Source: JAYVSZ01 sp043774925
GTDB lineage: Bacteria; Pseudomonadota; Gammaproteobacteria; Burkholderiales; Methylophilaceae
Assembly: GCA_043774925.1 (NCBI GenBank)
Contig: JAYVSZ010000055.1
Location: 1 to 27,312 of the forward strand
Length of the DNA: 27,312 nucleotides
Direction of reading: 5' to 3'
Both the position numbers and the translations under genes were made by a program. The notes below the pieces were generated by a model that searched no databases, was not told the DNA's origin, and saw only the letters and a program-made list of their open reading frames with translations. Positions 6,365 to 13,979 of the stretch are shown one piece after another (position 1 is the stretch's first letter; each line of letters begins with the position of its first letter).

Positions 6365-8118
6365 GTTTAGAAAAACATCAGTTTGATGCGGTAATCGTGG
6401 GTGGCGGTGGCGCTGGCCTGCGAGCCGCGCTGCAATTGGCCGAGAGCGGCGTTAAGGTTGCAGTGCTTTCCAAAGTATTCCCAACACGCTCGCACACTGT
6501 TGCCGCGCAAGGTGGCATTGCGGCGGCGTTGGGCAACGTGGCGGATGACAAATGGCTGTGGCACATGTACGACACCATCAAAGGCTCAGACTTTTTGGGC
6601 GACCAAGATGCGATTGAGTTTATGTGCAAAAATGCGGCAAAAGCCATTATCGAGCTGGAACATTTTGGTATGCCGTTCGATCGTTTAGATAACGGCAAAA
6701 TTTATCAACGCCCGTTTGGCGGCATGACGCAAAATTTTGGCGAATCGCCCATTTCGCGCACTTGCGCGGTGGCCGATAGAACCGGTCACGCCATGTTGCA
6801 CACGCTGTATCAGCGCAATATTCGCGCTAATACGCAGTTTTTTGTCGAATGGTTTGCGCTCGATTTAATTCGTGACGCCGATGGGGATGTGCTGGGAGTA
6901 ATTGCGCTCGAAATTGAGTCTGGCGAAATTCGTATTTTTCAAGCCAAAACCACGCTGCTGGCCACGGGCGGCGCGGGGCGTATCTTTGAAGCCAGTACCA
7001 ACGCCTTTATTAATACGGGTGATGGCTTGGGCATGGCGGCACGCGCAGGCATTCCGCTGCAAGACATGGAGTTTTGGCAGTTTCACCCCACTGGTTTGCA
7101 GCACATTGGCGTGCTGATTACCGAAGGCGTGCGCGGCGAAGGTGGCTATTTGGTGAATTCCGAAGGCGAACGCTTTATGGAGCGCTACGCCCCACACGCC
7201 AAGGATTTAGCCAGTCGTGATGTGATTTCGCGCGCCTCGGCGACGGAAATAAAGTCTGGTCGTGGCGTAGGTAAAAACAAAGACGCGGTGTATTTAAAAC
7301 TCGACCATTTGGGCGAAGAACGCATCAACAAAAACTTGCCCGGCATTCGCGAAATCGCAAAAACCTTCTGTAATGTGGATCCGATTAAAGACCCAATTCC
7401 CGTCGTACCAACTGCGCACTATATGATGGGCGGCATTCCGACTAATATCGACGGCCAAGTGGTGGTGCCAGACGGCAAAGGCGAAAAAACCATTAACGGT
7501 CTGTACGCGGTGGGGGAATGCGCCTGCGTTTCTGTGCATGGTGCCAATCGTTTGGGCTCAAATTCGCTGTTGGATTTAGTCGTATTTGGCAAAGCGGCGG
7601 GCGACCACATGGCTGCTGCCATAAAGCAAAATAACAGTCAAAAATCTTTACCAGAGAATGCCGCAGAGCCAGCATTGGCGAGGGTCGCGCGGCTTAACCG
7701 TACACAAGGCGAGAGCGTGGTTGAGGTGGGCGATGCCATGCGCAAAACCATGCAAACACACTGCGGCGTGTATCGCTTCCCCGAGTTATTAGCGACAGGC
7801 GTCGGCGAGATGGATGCAATTGCCCAGCGTGCAAAAAACATCGTGATTAAAGATCAAAGCCAAGTGTTTAATACCGCACGTGTTGAAGCGCTGGAGCTAG
7901 ATAACTTAATTGAAGTTGCGGTTGCCACCATGCATGCAGCCAACAATCGCACCGAAAGCCGCGGCGCGCATGCCCGTGAAGATTTCGAAGAGCGTGATGA
8001 TATTAATTGGTTGACACATTCTCTTTTTTACAAAGAAAACAATCGCTTAGCCTACAAGCCAGTGCGCTTAACGCCACAAACTGTGCCTTCGTTTGAGCCT
8101 AAGAAAAGGGTTTATTAA
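6361..8118 (+). CDS. sdhA: succinate dehydrogenase flavoprotein subunit
   Basis: Catalytic subunit that oxidises succinate to fumarate. 585 residues from the ATG at 6361; an upstream in-frame ATG at 6331 lies inside sdhD and is not needed. The FAD-binding VIVGGGGAGLRAA motif is at 11-23. SHTVAAQGG places the covalent FAD-linking His at residue 45, as in E. coli. The dicarboxylate-site segment GQVVVPDGKGE and the GECACVSVHGANRLGSNSL region are intact. The C-terminal part contains ESRGAHAREDF. It is separated from sdhB by one base. Confidence 0.97.
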   Translation: MSLEKHQFDAVIVGGGGAGLRAALQLAESGVKVAVLSKVFPTRSHTVAAQGGIAAALGNVADDKWLWHMYDTIKGSDFLGDQDAIEFMCKNAAKAIIELEHFGMPFDRLDNGKIYQRPFGGMTQNFGESPISRTCAVADRTGHAMLHTLYQRNIRANTQFFVEWFALDLIRDADGDVLGVIALEIESGEIRIFQAKTTLLATGGAGRIFEASTNAFINTGDGLGMAARAGIPLQDMEFWQFHPTGLQHIGVLITEGVRGEGGYLVNSEGERFMERYAPHAKDLASRDVISRASATEIKSGRGVGKNKDAVYLKLDHLGEERINKNLPGIREIAKTFCNVDPIKDPIPVVPTAHYMMGGIPTNIDGQVVVPDGKGEKTINGLYAVGECACVSVHGANRLGSNSLLDLVVFGKAAGDHMAAAIKQNNSQKSLPENAAEPALARVARLNRTQGESVVEVGDAMRKTMQTHCGVYRFPELLATGVGEMDAIAQRAKNIVIKDQSQVFNTARVEALELDNLIEVAVATMHAANNRTESRGAHAREDFEERDDINWLTHSLFYKENNRLAYKPVRLTPQTVPSFEPKKRVY

Positions 8119-8119
8119 C

Positions 8120-8857
8120 ATGAAATTTTCCGTTTATAGATTCAATCCTGATGTAGATAAAAAGCCTTATATGCAGGATGTTGATATTGAGCTTGAGGAC
8201 AGCGACCATATGCTGCTGGACGCGCTCATTCGCATGAAAGAGCGCGACGACACCTTGAGTTTGCGTAAATCGTGCCGCGAAGGCGTGTGCGGCAGTGACG
8301 CGATGAATATCAACGGTAAAAACGGCCTGGCATGCCTGACGCGGCTTTCAGATTTAAGCCAACCTATCGTGCTGCGACCCATGCCTGGCTTGCCTGTCAT
8401 CCGCGATTTGGTGGTGGATATGACGCAGTTTTTTGAGCATTACAACTCGGTAAAACCCTATTTGGTGAACAACGACCCGCCGCCAGAAACTGAGCGCTTG
8501 CAAAGCCCAGAAGAGCGCAAAAAACTCGATGGTTTATATGAGTGCATTTTGTGCGGCGCGTGTACGACTTCCTGCCCAAGTTTTTGGTGGAATCCAGATA
8601 AATTTGTCGGCCCAGCGGGTCTGCTGCAAGCCTATCGATTTATTGCCGATAGTCGCGATCAAGAAATAGAGGCGCGTTTAGAAAATTTGGAAGATCCGTA
8701 TCGTTTGTATCGCTGCCATAACATTATGAATTGTGTGGAAGTTTGCCCGAAAAAATTGAACCCGAACGCAGCGATTGCTGCCATTAAAGATTTGAAAATA
8801 GCGCGCGCCAAAGAAGCTAAAACATCAAAAAAATCATTTGAAATCAAATCGATATAA
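8120..8857 (+). CDS. sdhB: succinate dehydrogenase iron-sulfur subunit
   Basis: Transfers electrons from the flavin to quinone. 245 residues from the ATG at 8120; the longer frame from 8093 lies within sdhA. The N-terminal [2Fe-2S] ligands are in CREGVCGSDAMNINGKNGLAC. The C-terminal ferredoxin-like domain has CILCGACTTSCPSFWWNP and CHNIMNCVEVCPKKLNP for the [4Fe-4S] and [3Fe-4S] clusters. Its TAA shares one base with the sdhE ATG. Confidence 0.97.
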   Translation: MKFSVYRFNPDVDKKPYMQDVDIELEDSDHMLLDALIRMKERDDTLSLRKSCREGVCGSDAMNINGKNGLACLTRLSDLSQPIVLRPMPGLPVIRDLVVDMTQFFEHYNSVKPYLVNNDPPPETERLQSPEERKKLDGLYECILCGACTTSCPSFWWNPDKFVGPAGLLQAYRFIADSRDQEIEARLENLEDPYRLYRCHNIMNCVEVCPKKLNPNAAIAAIKDLKIARAKEAKTSKKSFEIKSI

Positions 8858-9114
8858 TGCCTATTGCAGAAAACATTAAAGCCGAACAACAACGCCGCTT
8901 AGACTGGCGTTGCAGGCGCGGTATGTTAGAGCTGGATATTGTGTTAAAGCACTTTGTTGCGAATCAATTTAGCACATTAACTTTGGTAGAAATGCATGCG
9001 TTTGACGAGATGTTGGCGCTGCCTGATAACGAGTTTTGGGCGTTAATATGCGCAAGCGCCTTGCCTGCCGATGCGGTACAACGAGCAGTCATTCAAAAAA
9101 TAAAGGTGGACTAA
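8857..9114 (+). CDS. sdhE: FAD assembly factor SdhE
   Basis: An 85-residue protein that promotes covalent flavinylation of SdhA. The family motif RRGMLELD (20-27) contains the conserved RGxxE, and the five-helix DUF339 pattern continues with FDEMLALPDNEFW. Its position directly after sdhB, with a one-base overlap, is the usual one in proteobacteria. In most of these clusters citrate synthase gltA follows; here a CitE-like gene follows instead. Confidence 0.94.
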   Translation: MPIAENIKAEQQRRLDWRCRRGMLELDIVLKHFVANQFSTLTLVEMHAFDEMLALPDNEFWALICASALPADAVQRAVIQKIKVD

Positions 9115-9117
9115 ATT

Positions 9118-10230
9118 ATGGGCGAGCAGGCAATTAATTCAAGTGCGCTGGGCGATTTCTGGCCAGGCATTCAGTTGTACTATCCGCCCGTAAAATATGC
9201 GCCAAGTTTGGGCGTTTACGAGGACATGGCGCAAGCGGCTGCGCGCATGAAAAAACATGCGCATAACACCAACGCGCACACGCTTATTTTCGATTTGGAA
9301 GATGGTTGTCGGCAGAAGGTGATGAGTCGCGATTTGCTGCGACAAGAGCTGCCAGCGCTGCGCAAGGTAAATGAGCGCGTGACCATTGCGATTCGTTGTA
9401 ACTCGTTTCGCACCGAGGAATACGAGCTGGATATGCAACTGGTGCGCGACATGGGTGATTGCATCGATGCGGTAATGCTGGCCAAGGCGGGTGAGGCTTA
9501 TGGCGCGGCCGAAGTGCGCGATTTATCGAGCTTTTTGCTCAATATCAATCCTAAAATCACTATTCAGCCGATTATTGAGCACCCAAAATCGCTGAAAATT
9601 GCACCAGAACTCATGCAATACAACACGGTGAAGCACGTGGTATTTGGCATTCACGACTTCTCTAAAGCGATGGGCATTCACATTACGTCAGAAAATTGGA
9701 TGACCGAGCTTCAGTTTTTCTTGAGCCAAATCTTGTTCGAGGCGCGTATTGCTGGCAAGGGCGTGATTGGCGCGGTAGAGACGCTGATTGGCGCATCCGC
9801 CATGCCAGAGAAGTACGTTGAGCCGCATGATGTGCGACGCTGGTTGGATTTACATGGTGATGACGAATCGCGCATTGTGTATAAGCATGCCTGTGCGGAA
9901 GCCGCCATGGGCTTGACGGGCAAGCAGGTCATTCACCCCGGACATATTCATTTGTGCAAAACTGCTTACACGCCTTCGCCTACCGAGGTTGACCAAAAAA
10001 CACGTATTTTGAAAGCGGCGATTGAGGCCGATGCACTGCATGGTGGCGCGATTAAATTTGAGGGTGAAATGCTCGATCCGCCAATGTTTGGCAAGGCGCT
10101 ACAAACCTTGCTGCGCGCGCATGCTTTGCGTTCTCTTAAAAACAGTGATGCGCAGTTCGCCTTGGAAGTTTTACAGCTATTGCCCGCGCAAGTAGTACGC
10201 GAAAACTGGCCGTATGGAGTGCTCCTATGA
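9118..10230 (+). CDS. CitE-like HpcH/HpaI aldolase family protein
   Basis: A 370-residue protein, third CitE-superfamily member in the window and the longest. The acidic motif IFDLEDG is intact (about residues 58-64), as are PIIEHPKS (metal-binding Glu), VVFGIHDFSKAMGI (metal-binding Asp) and GKQVIHPGHI near the C-terminus. Compared with classical CitE it has an extra insertion around residues 205-245 and a longer C-terminal region. Members of this subgroup occur beside TCA-cycle genes in other betaproteobacteria as far as I recall. It starts 3 bp after sdhE, so it belongs to the sdh operon, in the place where gltA usually sits. The substrate is unknown; a malyl-CoA or citramalyl-CoA type ester is likely from the family. 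Confidence 0.82.
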   Translation: MGEQAINSSALGDFWPGIQLYYPPVKYAPSLGVYEDMAQAAARMKKHAHNTNAHTLIFDLEDGCRQKVMSRDLLRQELPALRKVNERVTIAIRCNSFRTEEYELDMQLVRDMGDCIDAVMLAKAGEAYGAAEVRDLSSFLLNINPKITIQPIIEHPKSLKIAPELMQYNTVKHVVFGIHDFSKAMGIHITSENWMTELQFFLSQILFEARIAGKGVIGAVETLIGASAMPEKYVEPHDVRRWLDLHGDDESRIVYKHACAEAAMGLTGKQVIHPGHIHLCKTAYTPSPTEVDQKTRILKAAIEADALHGGAIKFEGEMLDPPMFGKALQTLLRAHALRSLKNSDAQFALEVLQLLPAQVVRENWPYGVLL

Positions 10231-10354
10231 AAAAATTATTCTTTGCGTGCATTGCTGCGTTACGCGGTGCTCGCAGCCTCGCCGTAATACAACATACTGT
10301 TTCGGCTTCTGCGCGCCGTGCGCCTTGCACTGCTTCGCAAATTTATAATTTTTT
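10230..10354. repeat. stem-forming intergenic element B
   Basis: Fills most of the spacer between the CitE-like gene and the acyl-CoA synthetase. TTTGCG (10242-10247) pairs with CGCAAA (10336-10341). Beyond a small internal loop, AAAAATTAT (10231-10239) pairs with ATAATTTTT (10345-10353). The ~88-bp interior is GC-rich and shares motif order with the element after gntR. The long stem ending in T may terminate or attenuate transcription. A 49-codon ORF inside it (10227-10376) is considered spurious. Confidence 0.5.
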
Positions 10355-10365
10355 AGGCTCTAATC

Positions 10366-12006
10366 ATGTCCTTTAAGACTTTCCCAACTTGGGAATGGAA
10401 TATTCCCGAATATTTTAATATAGGTGCTGCCTGCAGCGATCAGCATCTAGGTGGCTCGCAGGCCGATGCTATTGCCATGATTGTGGAAGATGACAAGCTT
10501 GGCACATCGCAAATTACTTTTGCAGAGCTCGCACATAAAACCGACCAATTTGCACAACTGCTGCGTAATTTGGGCGTGAATGTAGGCGACCGTGTGCTGA
10601 TTCGCTTGCCGAATAGTTTAGAGTATCCAATCGCGTTCTTGGGCGCCATGAAAATGGGTGCCATTGCTGTGCCAACTTCTACTTTATTAACGGCGGAAGA
10701 AGTGGCATATTTGGCCAAAGATTCTGGCGCAGCAGTATTGGTGACTGATGCGCCTGCTTGGCTGGCGATGGAAGAGCAGCTGGTTAATAGCTTACGCGAT
10801 ACGCCAAACCTCTCACATATCTTGCTTTCGCAAATATCGCACACACAAGCGCATGGCTGCTTTAATGTGCTGCCCTTAGAGGCGAGTTTGCTTGCAATTA
10901 ACAAATTCGATTTAGCACACAAAACTAAGGCAATTGACCCTGCCTATTTGGTTTATACCAGCGGGACTACTGGTTTTCCTAAGGGCGTGCTGCATGCGCA
11001 CCGTGCCTTGCTTGGCCGTGCGCCAGCCACGCAATATTGGTTTGATTTTTCTGCAGATTCGCAAGACCGCATCATGCACTCAGGTAAGTTTAATTGGACC
11101 TACGTGCTGGGCTCTGGCTTGATGGATCCGCTGTATTTAGGCAAAACGGTGATTGTGCACGAAGGCAAAAATGATGCGCACACTTGGACGAATTTGATTG
11201 CCAAGCACAAAGCCACTATATTTGTTGGCGTACCGACCATATATCGCCAAATCATCCAAAAAACGCAAGTTGGAGAAAAAGATGTGCCTAGCCTGCGGCA
11301 TTGCATGAGCGCTGGCGAGCATTTGTCGGATGAGGTTTTAAGTCAGTGGCGCGCGCGTTTTGGCGCGGATATTTACGAAGCGGTTGGCATGTCTGAGTTT
11401 TCTTATTATTTATCGCAAAGTAAGTTCCGCCCAATTCGCGCGGGCTCGGCGGGCTTCCCTCAGCCTGGTCATGCCATTCAATTGCTCGATCCAGAAACCT
11501 TAAAAGAAGTGCCAGTGGGCGAAGAAGGCATGATTTGTGTGCCCGATAACGACCCTGGATTATTTTTACGTTACTGGAATTTAGACGAAGAAACGGCAAA
11601 ATACAAGCATGATGGCTGGTTTTTCACCGGAGATTTTGCGCGGTATGACGTGGATGGCTACATTTGGTTTTTAGGCCGTAAAGACGACATTATTAAAAGT
11701 TTTGGCTACCGTGTTTCGCCCTACGAAATTGAGCGCGTGTATAAAAACCATCCTGATGTCGCAGATTGCGCAGCGATTGGCGAGGAGTTAGAAAAAGACA
11801 AAGTGCTAGTGGTTGTCTATGTGATTTTAAAACCAGATTCAGCAGCGACGGCAGACGATTTGGCGGCATTTGGCAAACAACATTTGGCGGCCTACAAAGC
11901 GCCTAAAACGGTATATTTAGCCAATGATTTTCCGCGCACCAAAAATGGTAAAATCTTACGTAAAGATATTACGCCAGCTATTTCCATATCGAAATCAACA
12001 AGATGA
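10366..12006 (+). CDS. AMP-forming acyl-CoA synthetase (ANL superfamily)
   Basis: Activates a carboxylic acid with ATP and CoA through an acyl-adenylate. 546 residues. The phosphate-binding loop YTSGTTGFPKG is near residues 195-205, the adenine-side motif is VGMSEFSYY (about 342), and the hinge region reads GWFFTGDFARYDVDGYIWFLGRKDD split across about 420-445. The C-terminal catalytic Lys is in PRTKNGKILRKD. The frame belongs to the medium-chain/benzoate-like group of acyl-CoA synthetases; the acyl substrate cannot be read from the sequence. Given PrpB, Mch and CitE-like neighbours, propionate or a C4-C5 dicarboxylate such as mesaconate are possible substrates (inference). It follows stem-forming element B and overlaps fumA by 4 bp (ATGA). 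Confidence 0.9.
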   Translation: MSFKTFPTWEWNIPEYFNIGAACSDQHLGGSQADAIAMIVEDDKLGTSQITFAELAHKTDQFAQLLRNLGVNVGDRVLIRLPNSLEYPIAFLGAMKMGAIAVPTSTLLTAEEVAYLAKDSGAAVLVTDAPAWLAMEEQLVNSLRDTPNLSHILLSQISHTQAHGCFNVLPLEASLLAINKFDLAHKTKAIDPAYLVYTSGTTGFPKGVLHAHRALLGRAPATQYWFDFSADSQDRIMHSGKFNWTYVLGSGLMDPLYLGKTVIVHEGKNDAHTWTNLIAKHKATIFVGVPTIYRQIIQKTQVGEKDVPSLRHCMSAGEHLSDEVLSQWRARFGADIYEAVGMSEFSYYLSQSKFRPIRAGSAGFPQPGHAIQLLDPETLKEVPVGEEGMICVPDNDPGLFLRYWNLDEETAKYKHDGWFFTGDFARYDVDGYIWFLGRKDDIIKSFGYRVSPYEIERVYKNHPDVADCAAIGEELEKDKVLVVVYVILKPDSAATADDLAAFGKQHLAAYKAPKTVYLANDFPRTKNGKILRKDITPAISISKSTR

Positions 12007-13544
12007 AAGTAATCAAACAAGAAGATTTTATTCAAAGCATCGCGGATGCGTTGCAGTATATTTCGTATTACCACCCTGCGGATTATATTCAGGCTTTAGG
12101 CGCGGCGTACAAGCTAGAAGAATCGCCCGCGGCCAAAGATGCCATTGCGCAAATTCTCACCAATTCGCGCATGTGCGCCGAGGGAAAGCGGCCAATTTGT
12201 CAGGATACGGGCATAGTGGTGGCATTTGTAAAAATCGGCATGAATGTTAAATTTGAAAGCGATTTAACCGTTGAGGAAATGGTGAACGAAGGCGTGCGTC
12301 GCGCTTATTTGCTGCCTGAGAACAAGCTACGCGCTTCTATCGTGACAGAACCCGCTGGAAGGCGCGCCAATACTAGAGATAATACGCCTGCCGTAACGCA
12401 CATCGAGATGGTGCGTGGCGATAAAGTGGAGATTGACATTGCGGCCAAAGGCGGCGGCAGTGAGAACAAAGCCATGTTGGCGATGCTCAATCCGAACGAC
12501 AGCATTGTCGATTGGATTTTAGAGGTGGTGCCAACCATGGGCGCGGGCTGGTGTCCGCCAGGCATGTTGGGTATTGGCATTGGCGGCAGCGCCGAAAAAG
12601 CCATGCTGCTAGCGAAAGAATCGCTGATGCAACCGATTGATATGCACGAGCTGAAGAAAAAAGGCGCACAAAACCCTGAGAAACTAACAAAAATTGAAGA
12701 ATTGCGCTTAGAAATTTATGAAAAAGTAAATAACTTAGGCATTGGCGCACAAGGTTTGGGCGGCCTCACAACGGTTTTGGATGTAAAAATTTTGGATTAT
12801 CCAACCCACGCAGCAAGTTTGCCCGTAGCGATTATCCCGAATTGCGCAGCCACGCGCCATGTGCATTTTGTGCTGGATGGCAGCGGCGTGGCCGAACTCG
12901 CACCGCCTGATATTAGCACTTACCCAGATGTGCATTGGGCGCCAAGCCCGCAAGCCAAGCGTGTGAATTTGGATACGATTACAAAAGCAGAAACAGCCAC
13001 TTGGCAGACGGGCGAAACGCTGCTTTTAAGCGGAAAATTGCTCACTGGCCGCGATGCCGCCCACAAGCGCATGGCGGGCATGCTGGCAAAAGGTGAAAAA
13101 TTGCCTGTAGATTTTAATGGTCGTTTTATTTATTACGTTGGCCCCGTAGATGCGGTGCGTGATGAAGCCGTTGGTCCAGCAGGCCCAACCACGGCAACCA
13201 GAATGGACGATTACACGGAAATGATGCTGGCTACCGGCTTAACAGGCATGGTGGGCAAGGCGGAGCGTGGCGCAGATGCAATTGCGGTCATTGCGAAACA
13301 TAAAGCGGTCTATCTCACTGCCGTGGGAGGCGCGGCGTATTTGGTGAGTAAAGCCATTAAAAAATCGCGTGTTGTCGCGTTTGAGGACTTGGGCATGGAG
13401 GCGATTTACGAATTTACCGTGCAAGATATGCCGGTGACGGTGGCGGTAAGCGCGGACGGCGATTCTGTGCATACTTCTGGCCCCGCCACTTGGAAAGAAA
13501 AAATCGCGCAACACAAGACAATCGAAATACATGCTGTGACCTAG
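12003..13544 (+). CDS. fumA: fumarate hydratase class I (iron-sulfur)
   Basis: Hydrates fumarate to L-malate; class I enzymes are oxygen-sensitive [4Fe-4S] proteins and several also hydrate mesaconate. 513 residues, single-chain form. The three cluster cysteines expected from E. coli FumA (105, 224, 318) correspond to Cys66 (PICQDTG), Cys184 (GAGWCPPG) and Cys281 (IPNCAATRHVHF), with near-identical spacing. The C-terminal swivel-like domain includes the segments FIYYVGPVDA and GPTTATRMD. It is translationally coupled to the acyl-CoA synthetase. The link to mesaconate is notable because mesaconyl-CoA hydratase is encoded nearby. Confidence 0.95.
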   Translation: MKVIKQEDFIQSIADALQYISYYHPADYIQALGAAYKLEESPAAKDAIAQILTNSRMCAEGKRPICQDTGIVVAFVKIGMNVKFESDLTVEEMVNEGVRRAYLLPENKLRASIVTEPAGRRANTRDNTPAVTHIEMVRGDKVEIDIAAKGGGSENKAMLAMLNPNDSIVDWILEVVPTMGAGWCPPGMLGIGIGGSAEKAMLLAKESLMQPIDMHELKKKGAQNPEKLTKIEELRLEIYEKVNNLGIGAQGLGGLTTVLDVKILDYPTHAASLPVAIIPNCAATRHVHFVLDGSGVAELAPPDISTYPDVHWAPSPQAKRVNLDTITKAETATWQTGETLLLSGKLLTGRDAAHKRMAGMLAKGEKLPVDFNGRFIYYVGPVDAVRDEAVGPAGPTTATRMDDYTEMMLATGLTGMVGKAERGADAIAVIAKHKAVYLTAVGGAAYLVSKAIKKSRVVAFEDLGMEAIYEFTVQDMPVTVAVSADGDSVHTSGPATWKEKIAQHKTIEIHAVT

Positions 13545-13594
13545 GTTGTTTTGTGACTTGGGCTGTTTTGTGACTTAGTTTCATCTGTGACTTG
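13527..13594. repeat. four phased 17-bp imperfect repeats
   Basis: Four consecutive 17-bp units start at 13527, 13544, 13561 and 13578. All end in TGTGAC followed by YTR (CTA, TTG, TTA, TTG). Units 2 and 3 are almost identical (GGYTGTTTTGTGACTTR). The first unit covers the last codons and stop of fumA. No coding function is seen; the array lies upstream of the small EF-hand gene. Confidence 0.8.
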
Positions 13595-13612
13595 GCGCAC
13601 AGATTTGTGCGC
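13595..13612. promoter_or_regulatory. perfect hairpin / inverted repeat after fumA
   Basis: GCGCACA (13595-13601) and TGTGCGC (13606-13612) form a perfect 7-bp stem with a GATT loop, immediately after the 17-bp repeat array. There is no following T-run, so it is more likely an operator or RNA-processing structure than an intrinsic terminator. Confidence 0.5.
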
Positions 13613-13663
13613 ACTAAATGCTGTATTCTCAGTCATAATATAAACTTGAACAAGGCGTGCAAA

Positions 13664-13954
13664 ATGAGACTTTTAATTGTGGCAAGCTTGCTGTTTTTTT
13701 CAGCGTTTTCTCAAGCTGAGGACGTGCTTTCCTATTTGACTGACAGCGCTGGAAAGTATACTGGGCCAAGTGTTGAGCAGAATGTGCAAAGTATGGATAG
13801 TGATAAAAATGGCTTTGCCGATGTAGATGAAGTGCGTGCTTTTTTGCAGCAGAGGCATGGCAAAGATTATCAAAAAGACGTGCTAGATCACTGGCTAGTG
13901 GCTTCAAAAGGACACAGTTGCGGGACTAACTTTGCAAAAGATTTAGCAAATTAA
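13664..13954 (+). CDS. small secreted EF-hand protein
   Basis: A 96-residue protein. The start at 13664 was chosen because it gives a classic signal peptide, MRLLIVASLLFFSAFSQA, with cleavage before EDV. One EF-hand loop, DSDKNGFADVDE, is visible at about residues 44-55; a pairing partner loop is not obvious. A Cys remains near the C-terminus (SCGTN). It probably binds calcium in the periplasm. It sits between fumA and acnB, 25 bp from acnB, and could be co-transcribed with it. I do not recognise a specific function. Confidence 0.75.
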   Translation: MRLLIVASLLFFSAFSQAEDVLSYLTDSAGKYTGPSVEQNVQSMDSDKNGFADVDEVRAFLQQRHGKDYQKDVLDHWLVASKGHSCGTNFAKDLAN

Positions 13955-13979
13955 TAGAAAGTAAAGTTGTAGAAAAATC

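Noticed and set aside
10227..10376. 49-codon ORF overlapping the end of the third CitE-like gene
   Set aside because: It lies almost wholly inside the stem-forming element, and its product has no domain character beyond a short hydrophobic start; more likely a by-product of the element.
10440..10922. 160-codon antisense ORF opposite the acyl-CoA synthetase
   Set aside because: Shadow of a conserved gene, no recognisable motifs, no start signals.
13527..13594. CRP binding sites
   Set aside because: TGTGA half-sites occur, but all in the same orientation at a 17-bp period, without the inverted TCACA partner at CRP spacing.
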